A DNA stretch of 64,000 nucleotides. Source: Reyranella massiliensis 521. GTDB lineage: Bacteria > Pseudomonadota > Alphaproteobacteria > Reyranellales > Reyranellaceae. The notes under the pieces were generated by a model. That model did no database searches and was not told the DNA's origin. It was given only the letters and a program-made list of their open reading frames with translations. Within the stretch, counting starts at the first letter, position 1. The number at the start of each line of letters is the position of its first letter. Positions 1-8,317 of this stretch are shown piece by piece. The DNA is taken from the NCBI RefSeq assembly GCF_000312425.1, contig NZ_HE997181.1, forward strand, positions 1,733,829-1,797,828, read 5' to 3'. The position numbers were made by a program, and so were the translations under genes.

Positions 1-873
1 CAGGGCGTGGTGCTGGTCGGCGGTTCGACGCGCGTGCCGCTGGTGCGCTCGAAGGTCGCCGGCATGATCGGCAAGCCGCCGCTCACCGATATCGATCCCG
101 ACGAGGTCGTGGCGCTAGGCGCTGCGCTTCAGGCCGAGGCTTTGACCGGCGGCAGCGATACCCTGCTGCTCGACGTCACGCCGCTGTCGCTGGGCCTCGA
201 AACCATGGGCGGCATCGTCGAGAAGATCGTGCCGCGCAACACGCCGATCCCCGTGCAGCTCGCGCAGGATTTCACGACCTATCAGGACGGCCAGAGCGCC
301 ATGGCGATCCATGTCGTGCAGGGCGAGCGCGAGATGGTTGCGGACTGCCGCAGCCTGGCGCGCTTCGAGCTTCTCGGCATTCCTCCGATGACCGCCGGGG
401 CCGCGCGCATCCGCGTCACCTTTGCGGTCGATGCCGACGGCCTGCTCACGGTCTCTGCCGAGGAGCGAACCACGGGCATTGCCCAGCGCATCGAGGTGAA
501 GCCGTCCTACGGCCTCAGCCACGAAGACATGGCCGACATGCTCTACGACAGCATGGACAATGCCGAAGCCGACATGACCTTGCGCCTGTTGACCGAGGCC
601 AGGGTCGAGGCGCGGCGCAGCTTGTTAGCGCTGGAAGCAGCGCTCGCCAGGGACGGCTCGCTGCTGTCGGCCGAGGAGCGTGCGGCGATCGACGAGGCGC
701 GGGCCGCCGTCGAAACCGCCATGGCCGGCGAAAGCCGCGACGAGATCAATGCCGCTGCCGAAGCGCTGGAGACACTATCGAAGCCCTTCGCCGAACGGCG
801 CATGGACCGCGGCATCCGCGAGGCGCTGTCGGGCCTGTCGGTCGGCGAGTTGGAAAACAGGGTCGGCGAGTAA
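1..873 (+). CDS. hscA: Fe-S assembly chaperone HscA, C-terminal part (gene enters from the left edge)
   Basis: This is an Hsp70-class chaperone that releases Fe-S clusters from the IscU scaffold in the cytoplasm. The frame is open from base 1, so the 5' part lies outside the window. The visible 290 residues start at the end of the ATPase domain ([11 protein letters not shown]) and run through the substrate-binding domain, with [17 protein letters not shown], then [16 protein letters not shown] and HVVQGERE. The GG-x-VEK-x-x-PRNT and [10 protein letters not shown] wording is typical of HscA rather than DnaK. The fdx and iscX genes follow at once, which confirms the isc context. HscB would be expected upstream, out of view. 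Confidence 0.95.
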   Translation, partial: QGVVLVGGSTRVPLVRSKVAGMIGKPPLTDIDPDEVVALGAALQAEALTGGSDTLLLDVTPLSLGLETMGGIVEKIVPRNTPIPVQLAQDFTTYQDGQSAMAIHVVQGEREMVADCRSLARFELLGIPPMTAGAARIRVTFAVDADGLLTVSAEERTTGIAQRIEVKPSYGLSHEDMADMLYDSMDNAEADMTLRLLTEARVEARRSLLALEAALARDGSLLSAEERAAIDEARAAVETAMAGESRDEINAAAEALETLSKPFAERRMDRGIREALSGLSVGELENRVGE

Positions 874-891
874 GGAGCAAGAGAGACTGAG

Positions 892-1227
892 ATGCCGAAG
901 ATGACGTTCATCCTGAAGGACGGGTCGCCCAAGGAAGTCGATGCGCCCATCGGTCTTAGCGTGCTCGAGATTGCCCACCGCAATCACATCGACATCGAGG
1001 GCGCTTGCGAAGGCTCGCTGGCCTGCTCGACCTGCCATGTCGTCGTGGACAAGACCTGGTTCGACAAACTGGCGCCGGCCAGCGACGACGAGGAAGACAT
1101 GCTCGACCTCGCCTTCGGCCTTACCCACACCTCGCGGCTGGGCTGCCAGATCCGCATGAGCGAATCGCTGGACGGGCTGGTGGTGCGCCTGCCGGCGGCG
1201 ACGCGCAACATGATGGTCGACAAGTAA
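892..1227 (+). CDS. fdx: ISC-type [2Fe-2S] ferredoxin
   Basis: A 111-residue adrenodoxin-type ferredoxin that supplies electrons during Fe-S cluster assembly on IscU. Four cluster ligands are visible: Cys39, Cys45, Cys48 (C-x5-C-x2-C) and Cys85 in LGCQIR, the spacing of ISC ferredoxins. The gene starts 18 bases after the hscA stop with a purine-rich ribosome site (aaggag) upstream, and iscX follows 15 bases after its stop. The three genes therefore read as one operon. No extra domain or truncation is seen. Confidence 0.95.
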   Translation: MPKMTFILKDGSPKEVDAPIGLSVLEIAHRNHIDIEGACEGSLACSTCHVVVDKTWFDKLAPASDDEEDMLDLAFGLTHTSRLGCQIRMSESLDGLVVRLPAATRNMMVDK

Positions 1228-1242
1228 GGGGGAGGGCACGCG

Positions 1243-1449
1243 ATGGCAAAGAAGCTGCGCTGGACCGACGTCCACGACATCGCGATCGAACTCGAGGAAC
1301 GCCACCCCGATATAGACAATGTCAATCTGCGATTCACCGACCTGCACCGCTGGGTGATGGAACTGCCCGATTTCGAAGACGATCCCAACCGCTCCAACGA
1401 GAAGATCCTGGAAGCGATCCAGGCGGCCTGGATCGAGGAGCGCGACTAG
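1243..1449 (+). CDS. iscX: Fe-S assembly protein IscX
   Basis: A 68-residue acidic protein matching IscX (YfhJ), which binds IscS and iron and tunes cluster assembly. The family pattern is clear: W5-T-D near the start, then LEERHPD, the DL-x-W-V-x-x-L-x-x-F segment (DLHRWVMELPDF), and a C-terminal ILEAIQAAW helix. Length and charge are normal for the family. It is the last gene of the hscA-fdx-iscX run, with a GGGGGAGG ribosome site before the ATG. In alphaproteobacteria the hscA-fdx-iscX arrangement is less common than SUF, so it is a useful taxonomic clue. Confidence 0.93.
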   Translation: MAKKLRWTDVHDIAIELEERHPDIDNVNLRFTDLHRWVMELPDFEDDPNRSNEKILEAIQAAWIEERD

Positions 1450-1531
1450 TGCGCCGCCATCAGGACGCTGGCTCGACGCCGCAATTTAGTCGAAAATAAC
1501 GGCGATTTTGCTCGGTCTCCGGAGGCCGTCT

Positions 1532-2107
1532 ATGATCGTGAAAAAGGGGCGCCCTGTGCTGCTGCCGCTGATCTTGGCGGTGGGGCTGGGGGCTTGTGCA
1601 TCCAACGCCGTCCAACCTGGCATTGTCCACACGACGGCGGGCCAGCCCGGCGTCGTTACGACCTCGTCCAGCGTTCCGCCGCCGACGGCAGGTACCGCCT
1701 ATAACGGCGCGGTGGCCGGACCGGGCCGGGTCGTGTCGATCCGCGAGATCGCCCTGCAGGGCGGGGGTGGCGGCTATCAAGGCAGTGGCCAGGGAACCAT
1801 GACCGGCGGGTTCCTGGGCGCCGCGGCGGGCGCGGCCATCGGCGGTGCCGTCGGCCAGACCGTCGGCAGTAGCCTGGTCGGCTTGCTGCTCGGCGCAGTC
1901 GGCGGGGCCATCGCCGGCAACATCTTCGACGGCCAGCAGGGGGCAGGACGCGGCATCGAGGTCGTGGTCCAGCGCGACGACGGCCAGAACGTCACCATTG
2001 CCCAGCGCGACGACGGCGACGTGCAGCTCGGCGACCGGGTGCAGATCGTGCAGGACGGCCGGGGTGTTGCCCGGGCCGTGCGAGACACTTCCCGCACCCC
2101 CGACTGA
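1532..2107 (+). CDS. Glycine-zipper outer-membrane lipoprotein, copy 1
   Basis: A 191-residue predicted lipoprotein. It has a basic N-terminus, a hydrophobic segment and a lipobox LGAC near residue 21. The middle is a Gly/Ala-rich double transmembrane 'glycine zipper' (GAAAGAAIGGAVGQ and GAVGGAIAGN), and the C-terminus has the QRDDGQ/GDRVQIV pattern seen in SlyB/PCP-type proteins. An in-frame TTG lies 24 bases upstream, but the ATG at 1532 has a GGAGG six bases before it and gives a clean signal peptide. It sits beside a paralogue (2153-2677) on the same strand. The likely role is outer-membrane integrity, by family only. Confidence 0.85.
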   Translation: MIVKKGRPVLLPLILAVGLGACASNAVQPGIVHTTAGQPGVVTTSSSVPPPTAGTAYNGAVAGPGRVVSIREIALQGGGGGYQGSGQGTMTGGFLGAAAGAAIGGAVGQTVGSSLVGLLLGAVGGAIAGNIFDGQQGAGRGIEVVVQRDDGQNVTIAQRDDGDVQLGDRVQIVQDGRGVARAVRDTSRTPD

Positions 2108-2152
2108 ATCGCTAGAGTGGTTTCGTAGAGTTTAGTGAAAGGTCGTCATCGG

Positions 2153-2677
2153 ATGTTCGGCAAATGGATCGGCAAACGGGCGCTGGCCCTCTTGGTTCCG
2201 GTTGCGCTCGCAGCCAGCCTGGGTGCCTGTAACGGCAGCAGCGGTGCGGTCCAGCCGGGTGTCGTCAATACGTCGGCGCAGGGTGCCAGCTATCGCGGCG
2301 AGACCGGACGTGTGGTGTCGATTCGCGAGGTCCGCGTCCGCGGCCAGCGCGGCGGCATGAACGACGGCACGATGATCGGCGGTACGGTCGGCGCCATCGG
2401 CGGTGCGGCGGCGGGCGGCGCGATCTCCAATTCGGTGGGCGGCGCGGTCGTGGGCGGCGTGCTGGGCGCGGTCGGCGGCGCCATTGCCGGTACGGCCATT
2501 GACCAGGAATCTACACGCCGCGGTATCGAAATCACGGTGCAGCGCGACGACGGCCAGCGCGTGACGGTGGCGCAGTACGACGACGGCGACATCCAGATGG
2601 GCGACCGCGTGGCGATCGTCTATGACCGTAACGGCGTCGCCAAGGTCGTGCGCGACACCGGCCGCCGGCGCGACTGA
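2153..2677 (+). CDS. Glycine-zipper outer-membrane lipoprotein, copy 2
   Basis: A 174-residue paralogue of the preceding gene with the same plan: signal peptide, lipobox LGAC, the motif GRVVSIREV, a glycine zipper (GAIGGAAAGGAI, GAVGGAIAGT) and a C-terminal QRDDGQRVTVAQ/MGDRVAIV domain. An upstream in-frame GTG exists, but the ATG at 2153 is preceded by AAAGG and leads straight into the signal peptide. Only 45 bases separate the two copies, so they look like a tandem duplication and may be co-transcribed. SlyB-like proteins are often stress-induced; no regulator site is visible here. Confidence 0.85.
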   Translation: MFGKWIGKRALALLVPVALAASLGACNGSSGAVQPGVVNTSAQGASYRGETGRVVSIREVRVRGQRGGMNDGTMIGGTVGAIGGAAAGGAISNSVGGAVVGGVLGAVGGAIAGTAIDQESTRRGIEITVQRDDGQRVTVAQYDDGDIQMGDRVAIVYDRNGVAKVVRDTGRRRD

Positions 2678-2689
2678 CCGGCGGCGGCC

Positions 2690-3151
2690 TCAGACGAGGC
2701 CGTGATCCTTCAGCACCTGCTGTTCATCGCCCGTGACGTAGGCGAAGATTTCCGGCGCATGCCCATCGGGGATGCGCAGCAGGTAAATGTTGTCGAACTC
2801 GATCTCGACCCGTTCGCCGGATTTCTTGCGATAGCTCGACCACCAGCTCGTCTTGGCCATGGCGTGGAAATCGTCGAGCGGCGTCACCTTGAGCGCGCGC
2901 ACTTCCATGCGTTCCGTGCCGATCTTCCGGTAGAAGGCATAGCCGCGCGGGATCATGAACCGCAGGAGCCAGCCGTTGCGTCCGTCGGAGACCCGCCGGG
3001 GATCGCTTCCGACGAAATATTTGGCGAAAGCGGCGAGCGCCCCCGGGATATCGACCCTGGGCGGGGCTTTCAGGGCGTCGTTCATGCGGGCCTGATAGGC
3101 CTCGAAAAAGCGCCGGATGGCAGGTTCGTGGTCGCGCATGGTCGACGACAA
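2690..3151 (-). CDS. Conserved hypothetical protein, 153 aa
   Basis: I do not recognise this protein. It is soluble, with no signal peptide or membrane segment. The N-terminal third is helical ([15 protein letters not shown]), and the rest alternates beta-like stretches with conserved-looking aromatic residues ([35 protein letters not shown]). The organisation resembles NTF2/SnoaL-like folds used for ligand binding, but no signature proves this. It is convergent with the lipoprotein pair and divergent from mnmA, with about 50 bases between starts. A second ATG at 3139 is a possible alternative start. Confidence 0.7.
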   Translation of the reverse strand: MSSTMRDHEPAIRRFFEAYQARMNDALKAPPRVDIPGALAAFAKYFVGSDPRRVSDGRNGWLLRFMIPRGYAFYRKIGTERMEVRALKVTPLDDFHAMAKTSWWSSYRKKSGERVEIEFDNIYLLRIPDGHAPEIFAYVTGDEQQVLKDHGLV

Positions 3152-3204
3152 CGCGTCTTCCGGCCCTGTTGTTGCCGATCCGGCGGCCCTATATAGGCCC
3201 CCTT

Positions 3205-4329
3205 ATGGCCCGCAATTCCCTCGGTCTCGACAAGGCGCCCGGCGACACCCGCGTGGTGGTGGCGATGTCGGGCGGCGTCGATTCGTCGGTAACTGCGGCG
3301 CTGCTGAAGGATCAGGGCTACGATGTAGTGGGGGTCACCCTGCAACTTTACGACCACGGCGTGGCGGTCGGGAAGGCGGGCGCCTGCTGCGCCGGCCAGG
3401 ATATCCGCGATGCCCGGCAGGTCGCCGACCGCCTCGGCATGCCGCACTACGTGCTCGACTACGAAAGCCGCTTCCGCAACGAGGTGATGGAGTCCTTCGC
3501 CGATGCCTATGCGCGTGGCGAGACGCCGGTGCCCTGCATCGCCTGCAATCGAACGGTGAAGTTCCGCGACCTCCTGAAGACGGCGCGCGACCTCGGCGCT
3601 GAGGCGCTGGCGACAGGTCACTATGTCCGCCGCGTCGCGGGCGAGGCGGGGCCGGAGCTGCACCGCGGCGCCGACCCGGCGCGCGATCAGAGCTATTTCC
3701 TGTTCGGCACGACGCGCGAACAGCTCGACTTCCTGCGTTTCCCTCTGGGTGATCTGCCCAAGAGCGAGACGCGCGCCCTGGCCGAGCGCTTCGACCTCGC
3801 CGTCGCCGACAAGCCCGACAGCCAGGACATCTGTTTCGTGCCGAACGGAGATTACGCTTCGGTGGTGCAGAAGCTGCGGCCCGAGGCGGTCGAGCCCGGC
3901 GAGATCGTCGACATGACGGGGAGGGTGGTCGGCCGCCACGAAGGCATCGTGCGCTTCACCGTCGGCCAGCGTCGCGGCCTCGCGCTGGGCGGCCGCGAGG
4001 GCACCGACAACGATCCGCTCTATGTCGTGCGGCTGGAGCCGGAGACACGACGTGTCGTGGTCGGTCCGCGCAGCGCGCTCGGCCGGGACGAGATCGCGCT
4101 CTACGACGTAAATTGGATCGGTCCCGCAACGTCGGGAGCATTGGACGTGCTGGTCCGCGTTCGCTCCAGCCAGACGCTGCGCGCGGCGACCGTCGAGCTG
4201 ACAGAGGCAGGTGCCATCGTGCGCTTTGCTGAACCTGAGATCGGCGTGTCCCCCGGTCAGGCTTGCGTCGTTTACGACGCCGCCACCGGCAGCCGTGTGT
4301 TGGGAGGAGGGTTCATCAAGAGGTTCTAG
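3205..4329 (+). CDS. mnmA: tRNA-specific 2-thiouridylase MnmA
   Basis: A 374-residue cytoplasmic enzyme that makes 2-thiouridine at position 34 of Lys, Glu and Gln tRNAs using ATP and a relayed persulfide. The PP-loop SGGVDSS is at residues 22-28. The catalytic cysteine is in CNRTVKF (about Cys114) and the second, persulfide-relay cysteine is in [13 protein letters not shown] is also present. The open frame begins earlier, but the ATG at 3205 gives the normal length. A CCTATATAGG dyad at 3188-3197 is the only AT-rich stretch just upstream and could contain the -10 box, giving a very short leader. The stop is two bases before the next start. Confidence 0.95.
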   Translation: MARNSLGLDKAPGDTRVVVAMSGGVDSSVTAALLKDQGYDVVGVTLQLYDHGVAVGKAGACCAGQDIRDARQVADRLGMPHYVLDYESRFRNEVMESFADAYARGETPVPCIACNRTVKFRDLLKTARDLGAEALATGHYVRRVAGEAGPELHRGADPARDQSYFLFGTTREQLDFLRFPLGDLPKSETRALAERFDLAVADKPDSQDICFVPNGDYASVVQKLRPEAVEPGEIVDMTGRVVGRHEGIVRFTVGQRRGLALGGREGTDNDPLYVVRLEPETRRVVVGPRSALGRDEIALYDVNWIGPATSGALDVLVRVRSSQTLRAATVELTEAGAIVRFAEPEIGVSPGQACVVYDAATGSRVLGGGFIKRF

Positions 4330-4331
4330 CG

Positions 4332-4694
4332 ATGATGAAGTTCGATCACCTCAACCTTCCGGTCAGCAATCTCGACCGGTCGCGTGATTGGTACATGTCA
4401 ACGCTCGGCCTCAAGGTCGAATTCGAAGTCCCAGATCAGCGCACGGTGGCGCCGCAGGATGGCGACGGCTTTGCGATCTTCCTGCAGGAGTCAGAATCGC
4501 CGGTCACAGCAGGCGGCACTGCACTCTGGTTCCAGGTCGACGACGTCGATGCAACGCATGCCGAATGGTCGAAACGTGGCGTCGCTTTCGTCCACGGACC
4601 GCAAAAGGCCTTCTGGGGATACGGCGCCGAGCTGCACGATCCCGACGGCTACATCGTGCGTCTGTGGGACGCGCGTTCGATGAAAGAAAAATAG
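4332..4694 (+). CDS. VOC-superfamily protein (glyoxalase/bleomycin-resistance fold)
   Basis: A 120-residue protein with the paired beta-alpha-beta-beta-beta architecture of vicinal-oxygen-chelate proteins. It starts MKFDHLNLPV, with a His as the first likely metal ligand, continues with RSRDWYMSTLGL, and ends with ELHDPDGYIVRLWD, which supplies the Glu ligand. It starts two or five bases after the mnmA stop (two adjacent ATGs), so it is probably co-transcribed with mnmA. The substrate is unknown; family members act on glyoxal adducts, aromatic diols or antibiotics. The fold call is firm and the function is open. Confidence 0.85.
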   Translation: MMKFDHLNLPVSNLDRSRDWYMSTLGLKVEFEVPDQRTVAPQDGDGFAIFLQESESPVTAGGTALWFQVDDVDATHAEWSKRGVAFVHGPQKAFWGYGAELHDPDGYIVRLWDARSMKEK

Positions 4695-4745
4695 GTCACA
4701 GGCAGCTGTCATTGCCGCGTCACGGGTCGCTCCGATAAGGCCCGG

Positions 4746-5753
4746 ATGCACGATGATCGATCCCACAGCCTCCTCACGCGGCGCCAACAGCTCCGTATCG
4801 CCGCCGGCCTCTTCGCCCTTGGTGCCGCGCCGTCTCTCGCGATGGCGCAGCCGGCGCTCTATCCCGTCAAGCCGGTCAAGCTAATCATCCCTTATCCGCC
4901 CGGCGGCGGCACGGACATCACCGGGCGAGCGATGGCTCAGAGGCTCTCGGAATTTCTGGGGCAATCCGTTGTCATCGAGAACAAGCCGGGTGCCACGGGA
5001 ATGATCGGGGCGGGGAGTGTCGCGAAGAGCACGCCCGACGGCTACACGGTCTTGTTCGGCGCGGCGAGCGAGATGGCGATCAACGCCAGCCTGTTCAAGA
5101 ACATGACCTACGATCCGCGGAACGACTTCGAGCCAGTCAGTCTCCTCGCGACATTTCCCCTGGTGTTCGTGGCACCTGCCGCGACCTCCCAGTCGCTAGG
5201 CCAGCTCATCGACGCGGCGCGGGCAAAGCCGGATACGATCAGCTACGGCTCCATCGGCAGCGGCAGCCCCCAGCATCTCGCCGCCGAGCTTCTCTCGACC
5301 ATGGCGAAGGCGAAGTTCCTTCATGTTCCCTACAAGGGCTCGGGACCGCTGGTGCAGGATGCCGTTGGTGGCCATCTCAACATGGCGGTGAGCAGCGTAC
5401 CGCCGGCGGTTCCTCTCGTTCGGTCGGGCAAGCTGCGCGCGCTTGCCGTGACGTCGTCGAAGCGGTCGGAAGCCTTGCCCGATGTTCCGACGATGGCTGA
5501 GCTCGGCTTCCCCGGCTATGAGTTCAACACCTGGGTCGGTGTTGCCGTGCCGAAGGGAACGCCGAAGGAAATTGTGGATCGCCTGCACGATGGCTTGGTT
5601 GCCGCCCTGGCCGCCAGCGACGTGCAGGCCGCCCTGCGCGATCAGGGTGCCGTTCCGGCAGGCTCGACGCCCGAGCAGTTCCGGCAGTTCGTCCGCGCGG
5701 AAGTCGCGAAGAGCGACAGGATCGTTTCGGAAGCCGGCATACAGGCGGAATGA
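4746..5753 (+). CDS. Bug/TctC-family periplasmic substrate-binding protein (orphan)
   Basis: A 335-residue secreted solute receptor. The N-terminus has TRRQQL followed by a hydrophobic stretch ending AMA-Q, which resembles a Tat-type signal peptide. The mature protein begins with the family block YPVKPVKLIIPYPPGGGTDITGR and includes VIENKPGATG, GSGSPQHLAAE and HVPYKGSGP. Members bind carboxylates or small acids for tripartite TctAB transport or for sensing. No tctA/tctB membrane gene is adjacent, so it is an orphan receptor, common in Bug-rich genomes. It lies between the VOC gene and a phosphodiesterase on the same strand. Confidence 0.92.
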   Translation: MHDDRSHSLLTRRQQLRIAAGLFALGAAPSLAMAQPALYPVKPVKLIIPYPPGGGTDITGRAMAQRLSEFLGQSVVIENKPGATGMIGAGSVAKSTPDGYTVLFGAASEMAINASLFKNMTYDPRNDFEPVSLLATFPLVFVAPAATSQSLGQLIDAARAKPDTISYGSIGSGSPQHLAAELLSTMAKAKFLHVPYKGSGPLVQDAVGGHLNMAVSSVPPAVPLVRSGKLRALAVTSSKRSEALPDVPTMAELGFPGYEFNTWVGVAVPKGTPKEIVDRLHDGLVAALAASDVQAALRDQGAVPAGSTPEQFRQFVRAEVAKSDRIVSEAGIQAE

Positions 5754-5790
5754 CGATGGCCTCGGGCGCGGCATTGCCTATCATGCCGGC

Positions 5791-7062
5791 ATGACTTCTT
5801 CCCGCCGCCGCCGGGCCATCCTGATCGTCTGCGATGGCCTCGGTGCAGAATGGATCGATGCGGAGCGGACGCCGACGCTGGCGCGCTTGCAGGCCGCGCA
5901 TCGCAGCGCCGGCGACCACCGCGCGGTATTCCCCTCGGTGACGCGCGTCTCGGCGGCGTCCATCGCCACCGGCTGCCATCCGGCGCGGCACGGGCTCGAA
6001 GGCAACCAGATGGCGCTGTTCGAGGATGGTCGGCTCACCGTGCACAATGTCGGCGCGCCGACTTTCCGGCAGACCATGCGGCAGGCGACGGGCCGGACGT
6101 TGCGCGTGCCGACGCTTGCCGAGCGGCTGGTCTCGTGCGGCGGACAGGTGGCCTACTCGAATGTGTCGCCCGGTGCGGCCTACTTCCTCGATCCCGATCA
6201 TTTTGGAACCGTGCTGCATCGCGCCGGCTCCTTCGCTCCCGGAGGGGCGGCGCTCACGGGCGCTGCGCATCTCGCCGTTACGCACGATCTCGCCGGCGAC
6301 ATCGAGATGACGCGACGCTTCTGTGCCGAGGTCGTGCCGTCGGAGGCGCAGGCGCTCGCTGTCCTGTGGCTGGCCAATCCGGACCTCACCTCGCATCACG
6401 AGCCGCTGGGCTCGCCCGAGCATCTGCACGCCCTGAAGGTGACGGACGGGCTGGTGTCGGAAGTTCTCGACGCGGTGCGGGCGCACGAGGATCGCTTCGA
6501 CACGCTGATACTGGTGGGCTCGGATCATGGGCACGAGACGGTCGGCCGCTCCGTGCATGTCGGCCGCTGGCTGTCGGACAATGGTCTGGAGGCCGAGCTG
6601 CGGCACGGCCGGATCGCCGTCGCCTCGCAGGGCACCAGCGGTCTGATCTACGCCACGGAAAAGGCGAGGCCCGCGCTCGACGAGGTGTTGCCGCGCATGC
6701 ACAAGGAGCCGTGGGCCGGCGCGATCCTCACCGGCGAGGCGCTGGCGGCCACGGGACTCTCCGGAACGATGCTGGTCGCGGCCGTCGACACGGCGCGTCA
6801 CGACGAGCACAACGGCTACGGCGTCGCGGGAACGCGCTGGCTGGTCGAGGACGGAGAGGGTCCGCCGGAGATCGGCTGCGGTCATCATGGCGGGCTGGGG
6901 CCGCAGGAAACGCGGCCGTTCCTGGTAATCGCGCATGCCGATTTCGGCCAGGGCCGCATCGAGCGCACGACCAGTCTGGTCGACATTGCGCCCACCATTC
7001 TGGATTTTCTCGGGCAGCCTGCAGACAGGCTCGACGGCGCCGCGATAACGGCCTGCCGCTGA
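5791..7062 (+). CDS. Alkaline-phosphatase-superfamily phosphodiesterase/nucleotide pyrophosphatase
   Basis: A 423-residue hydrolase of the type I phosphodiesterase/nucleotide pyrophosphatase family. Metal-site motifs are visible in order: LIVCDGLG near residue 12; FPSVTRVSAASIATGCHP, which holds the likely Thr nucleophile; SDHGHE about two-thirds along; and a late GCGHHGG. There is no signal peptide, so it is probably cytoplasmic. The open frame runs into the preceding gene, but the ATG at 5791 gives a sensible N-terminus. Possible substrates include phosphonates, nucleotides or phospholipid headgroups; sequence alone does not decide. The tRNA-Met gene follows 67 bases later. Confidence 0.85.
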   Translation: MTSSRRRRAILIVCDGLGAEWIDAERTPTLARLQAAHRSAGDHRAVFPSVTRVSAASIATGCHPARHGLEGNQMALFEDGRLTVHNVGAPTFRQTMRQATGRTLRVPTLAERLVSCGGQVAYSNVSPGAAYFLDPDHFGTVLHRAGSFAPGGAALTGAAHLAVTHDLAGDIEMTRRFCAEVVPSEAQALAVLWLANPDLTSHHEPLGSPEHLHALKVTDGLVSEVLDAVRAHEDRFDTLILVGSDHGHETVGRSVHVGRWLSDNGLEAELRHGRIAVASQGTSGLIYATEKARPALDEVLPRMHKEPWAGAILTGEALAATGLSGTMLVAAVDTARHDEHNGYGVAGTRWLVEDGEGPPEIGCGHHGGLGPQETRPFLVIAHADFGQGRIERTTSLVDIAPTILDFLGQPADRLDGAAITACR

Positions 7063-7129
7063 CGGGTCGGGAAGCGAATTCGCCTTTCTTGACAGGGCAC
7101 TGCGGCGCCGCATAAAAGCGCGCACCCAT

Positions 7130-7206
7130 GGCTGGGTAGCTCAGCTGGTTAGAGCACGGCACTCATAATGCCGGGGTCGGCGGTTCAAGTCCGCCCCCAG
7201 CTACCA
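7130..7206 (+). tRNA. tRNA-Met (anticodon CAT, elongator type)
   Basis: A 77-base tRNA with encoded CCA. Stems read by eye: acceptor GGCTGGG with CCCAGCT, D arm GCTC, anticodon stem CGGCA/TGCCG around loop CTCATAA, and T stem GGCGG/CCGCC around TTCAAGT, with discriminator A. The first acceptor pair is G1-U72, a wobble. The GGCT start of the acceptor matches elongator Met tRNA better than the lysidine-modified Ile2 tRNA that shares the CAT anticodon. Initiator tRNA is excluded because its anticodon stem ends in three G-C pairs and its 1:72 pair is unpaired C-A. Confidence 0.95.
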
Positions 7207-7212
7207 AATTCT

Positions 7213-7248
7213 GGCCCCCGGTCCATCACAGCCGGGGGCCTTTCATTT
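7213..7248 (+). terminator. Rho-independent terminator after tRNA-Met
   Basis: A perfect 9-bp stem, GGCCCCCGG at 7213-7221 and CCGGGGGCC at 7232-7240, closes a 10-base loop and is followed by TTTCATTT. It begins seven bases after the tRNA CCA end and ends 28 bases before the next gene, so it most likely ends the tRNA transcript. Confidence 0.88.
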
Positions 7249-7275
7249 GCGCGCGGTCTGCGCCAGTTTAGGATC

Positions 7276-8298
7276 ATGGCCAACGGACATACGCACCAGA
7301 CCGACGTCGTTATCATAGGCGCGGGGCCCGTGGGCCTCTTCACCGTGTTCGAGTGCGGCATGGTTCGCCTCAACTGCCATGTCGTCGACGTGCTCGACGA
7401 TGCCGGCGGGCAATGCACGGCGCTCTATCCCGAAAAACCGATCTACGACATCCCGGGCTTTCCGCGCATCGAAGCGGCCGAACTGATCGTCCGCCTGAAG
7501 GCGCAGGCCTCGCCCTTTCGCCCTGTCTACCATCTCGGCCAGCAGGTCCAGGCGGTCGAGCCGCTGACCGGCGGCTTCTGGCGGGTCACGACCTCCAAGG
7601 GCACGGTGCTGCAGGCCAAGGCGGTGATCATCGCCGCCGGCGTCGGCGCCTTCGGTCCCAACCGGCCGCCGCTCGACGGCATCGAAGCCTACGAAGGCAA
7701 GAGCGTTTTCTATTACGTGACGCACCGCGAGACCTTCAGCGGCCGCAAGGTGGTGATTGCGGGTGGCGGCGATACGGCGGTCGACTGGGCGCTGTCCCTG
7801 GCCGAGGTCGCGAGTCGCGTGACGGTGGTCCATCGCCGCGATCGGTTCCGCGCCGCGCCGGAGAGCGAAGCGCGGCTGAAGGCGCTGGCGAAGGCCGGCA
7901 AGATCGACCTTGTCGTGCCCTATCAACTTCATGGCCTCGAAGGGACTGCAGGCCATCTCTCGTCGGTGGTCGTTTCGACGCTCGATGGTGCCACCAAGAA
8001 GATTGCTGCCGACGTGCTGCTGCCGTTCTTCGGCCTGTCGATGTCGCTGGGGCCGATTGCGGAGTGGGGACTTGCGCTGGAGCGCAACCAGATCGAGATC
8101 GACCCGTCGACCTCGGCCACGAGCAAGCCCGGCATCTTCGCCGTCGGCGACGTCGTCACCTATCAGGGCAAGCTGAAGCTGATCCTGACGGGCTTCTCCG
8201 AGGCCGCCATCGCGGCGCGCTCGGCCTATGCGCTGATCCGCCCCGAAACGCCACTGCACTTCGAGTATTCGACGACCTCGGGCGTGCCGGACGCTTAG
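7276..8298 (+). CDS. Ferredoxin/flavodoxin--NADP(+) reductase, thioredoxin-reductase-like type
   Basis: A 340-residue two-domain flavoprotein that moves electrons between NADPH and ferredoxin. The FAD site is IGAGPVGL near residue 14, the NADP site is AGGGDTAVDWAL near residue 162, and the C-terminal FAD block is IFAVGDVVTYQGKLKLILTG. The redox CxxC of thioredoxin reductase is absent, which defines the TrxR-like FNR group (YumC type). The ATG at 7276 is chosen because upstream in-frame sequence is the tRNA and its terminator. It could serve the ferredoxin encoded at 892-1227, but this is inference. Confidence 0.93.
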   Translation: MANGHTHQTDVVIIGAGPVGLFTVFECGMVRLNCHVVDVLDDAGGQCTALYPEKPIYDIPGFPRIEAAELIVRLKAQASPFRPVYHLGQQVQAVEPLTGGFWRVTTSKGTVLQAKAVIIAAGVGAFGPNRPPLDGIEAYEGKSVFYYVTHRETFSGRKVVIAGGGDTAVDWALSLAEVASRVTVVHRRDRFRAAPESEARLKALAKAGKIDLVVPYQLHGLEGTAGHLSSVVVSTLDGATKKIAADVLLPFFGLSMSLGPIAEWGLALERNQIEIDPSTSATSKPGIFAVGDVVTYQGKLKLILTGFSEAAIAARSAYALIRPETPLHFEYSTTSGVPDA

Positions 8299-8317
8299 AC
8301 GTCGGCTTTCGTCGACG

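Noticed and set aside
4746-5753. Possible tripartite tricarboxylate transporter operon
   Set aside because: Only the receptor is present here and at 18144; no TctA/TctB membrane gene is adjacent, so both are called orphan receptors.
7130-7206. tRNA-Ile2 (lysidine-modified CAT anticodon)
   Set aside because: The acceptor begins GGCT as in elongator Met tRNA, and U4-A69/G5-C68 differ from the C4-G69/C5-G68 pairs seen in Ile2 tRNA.
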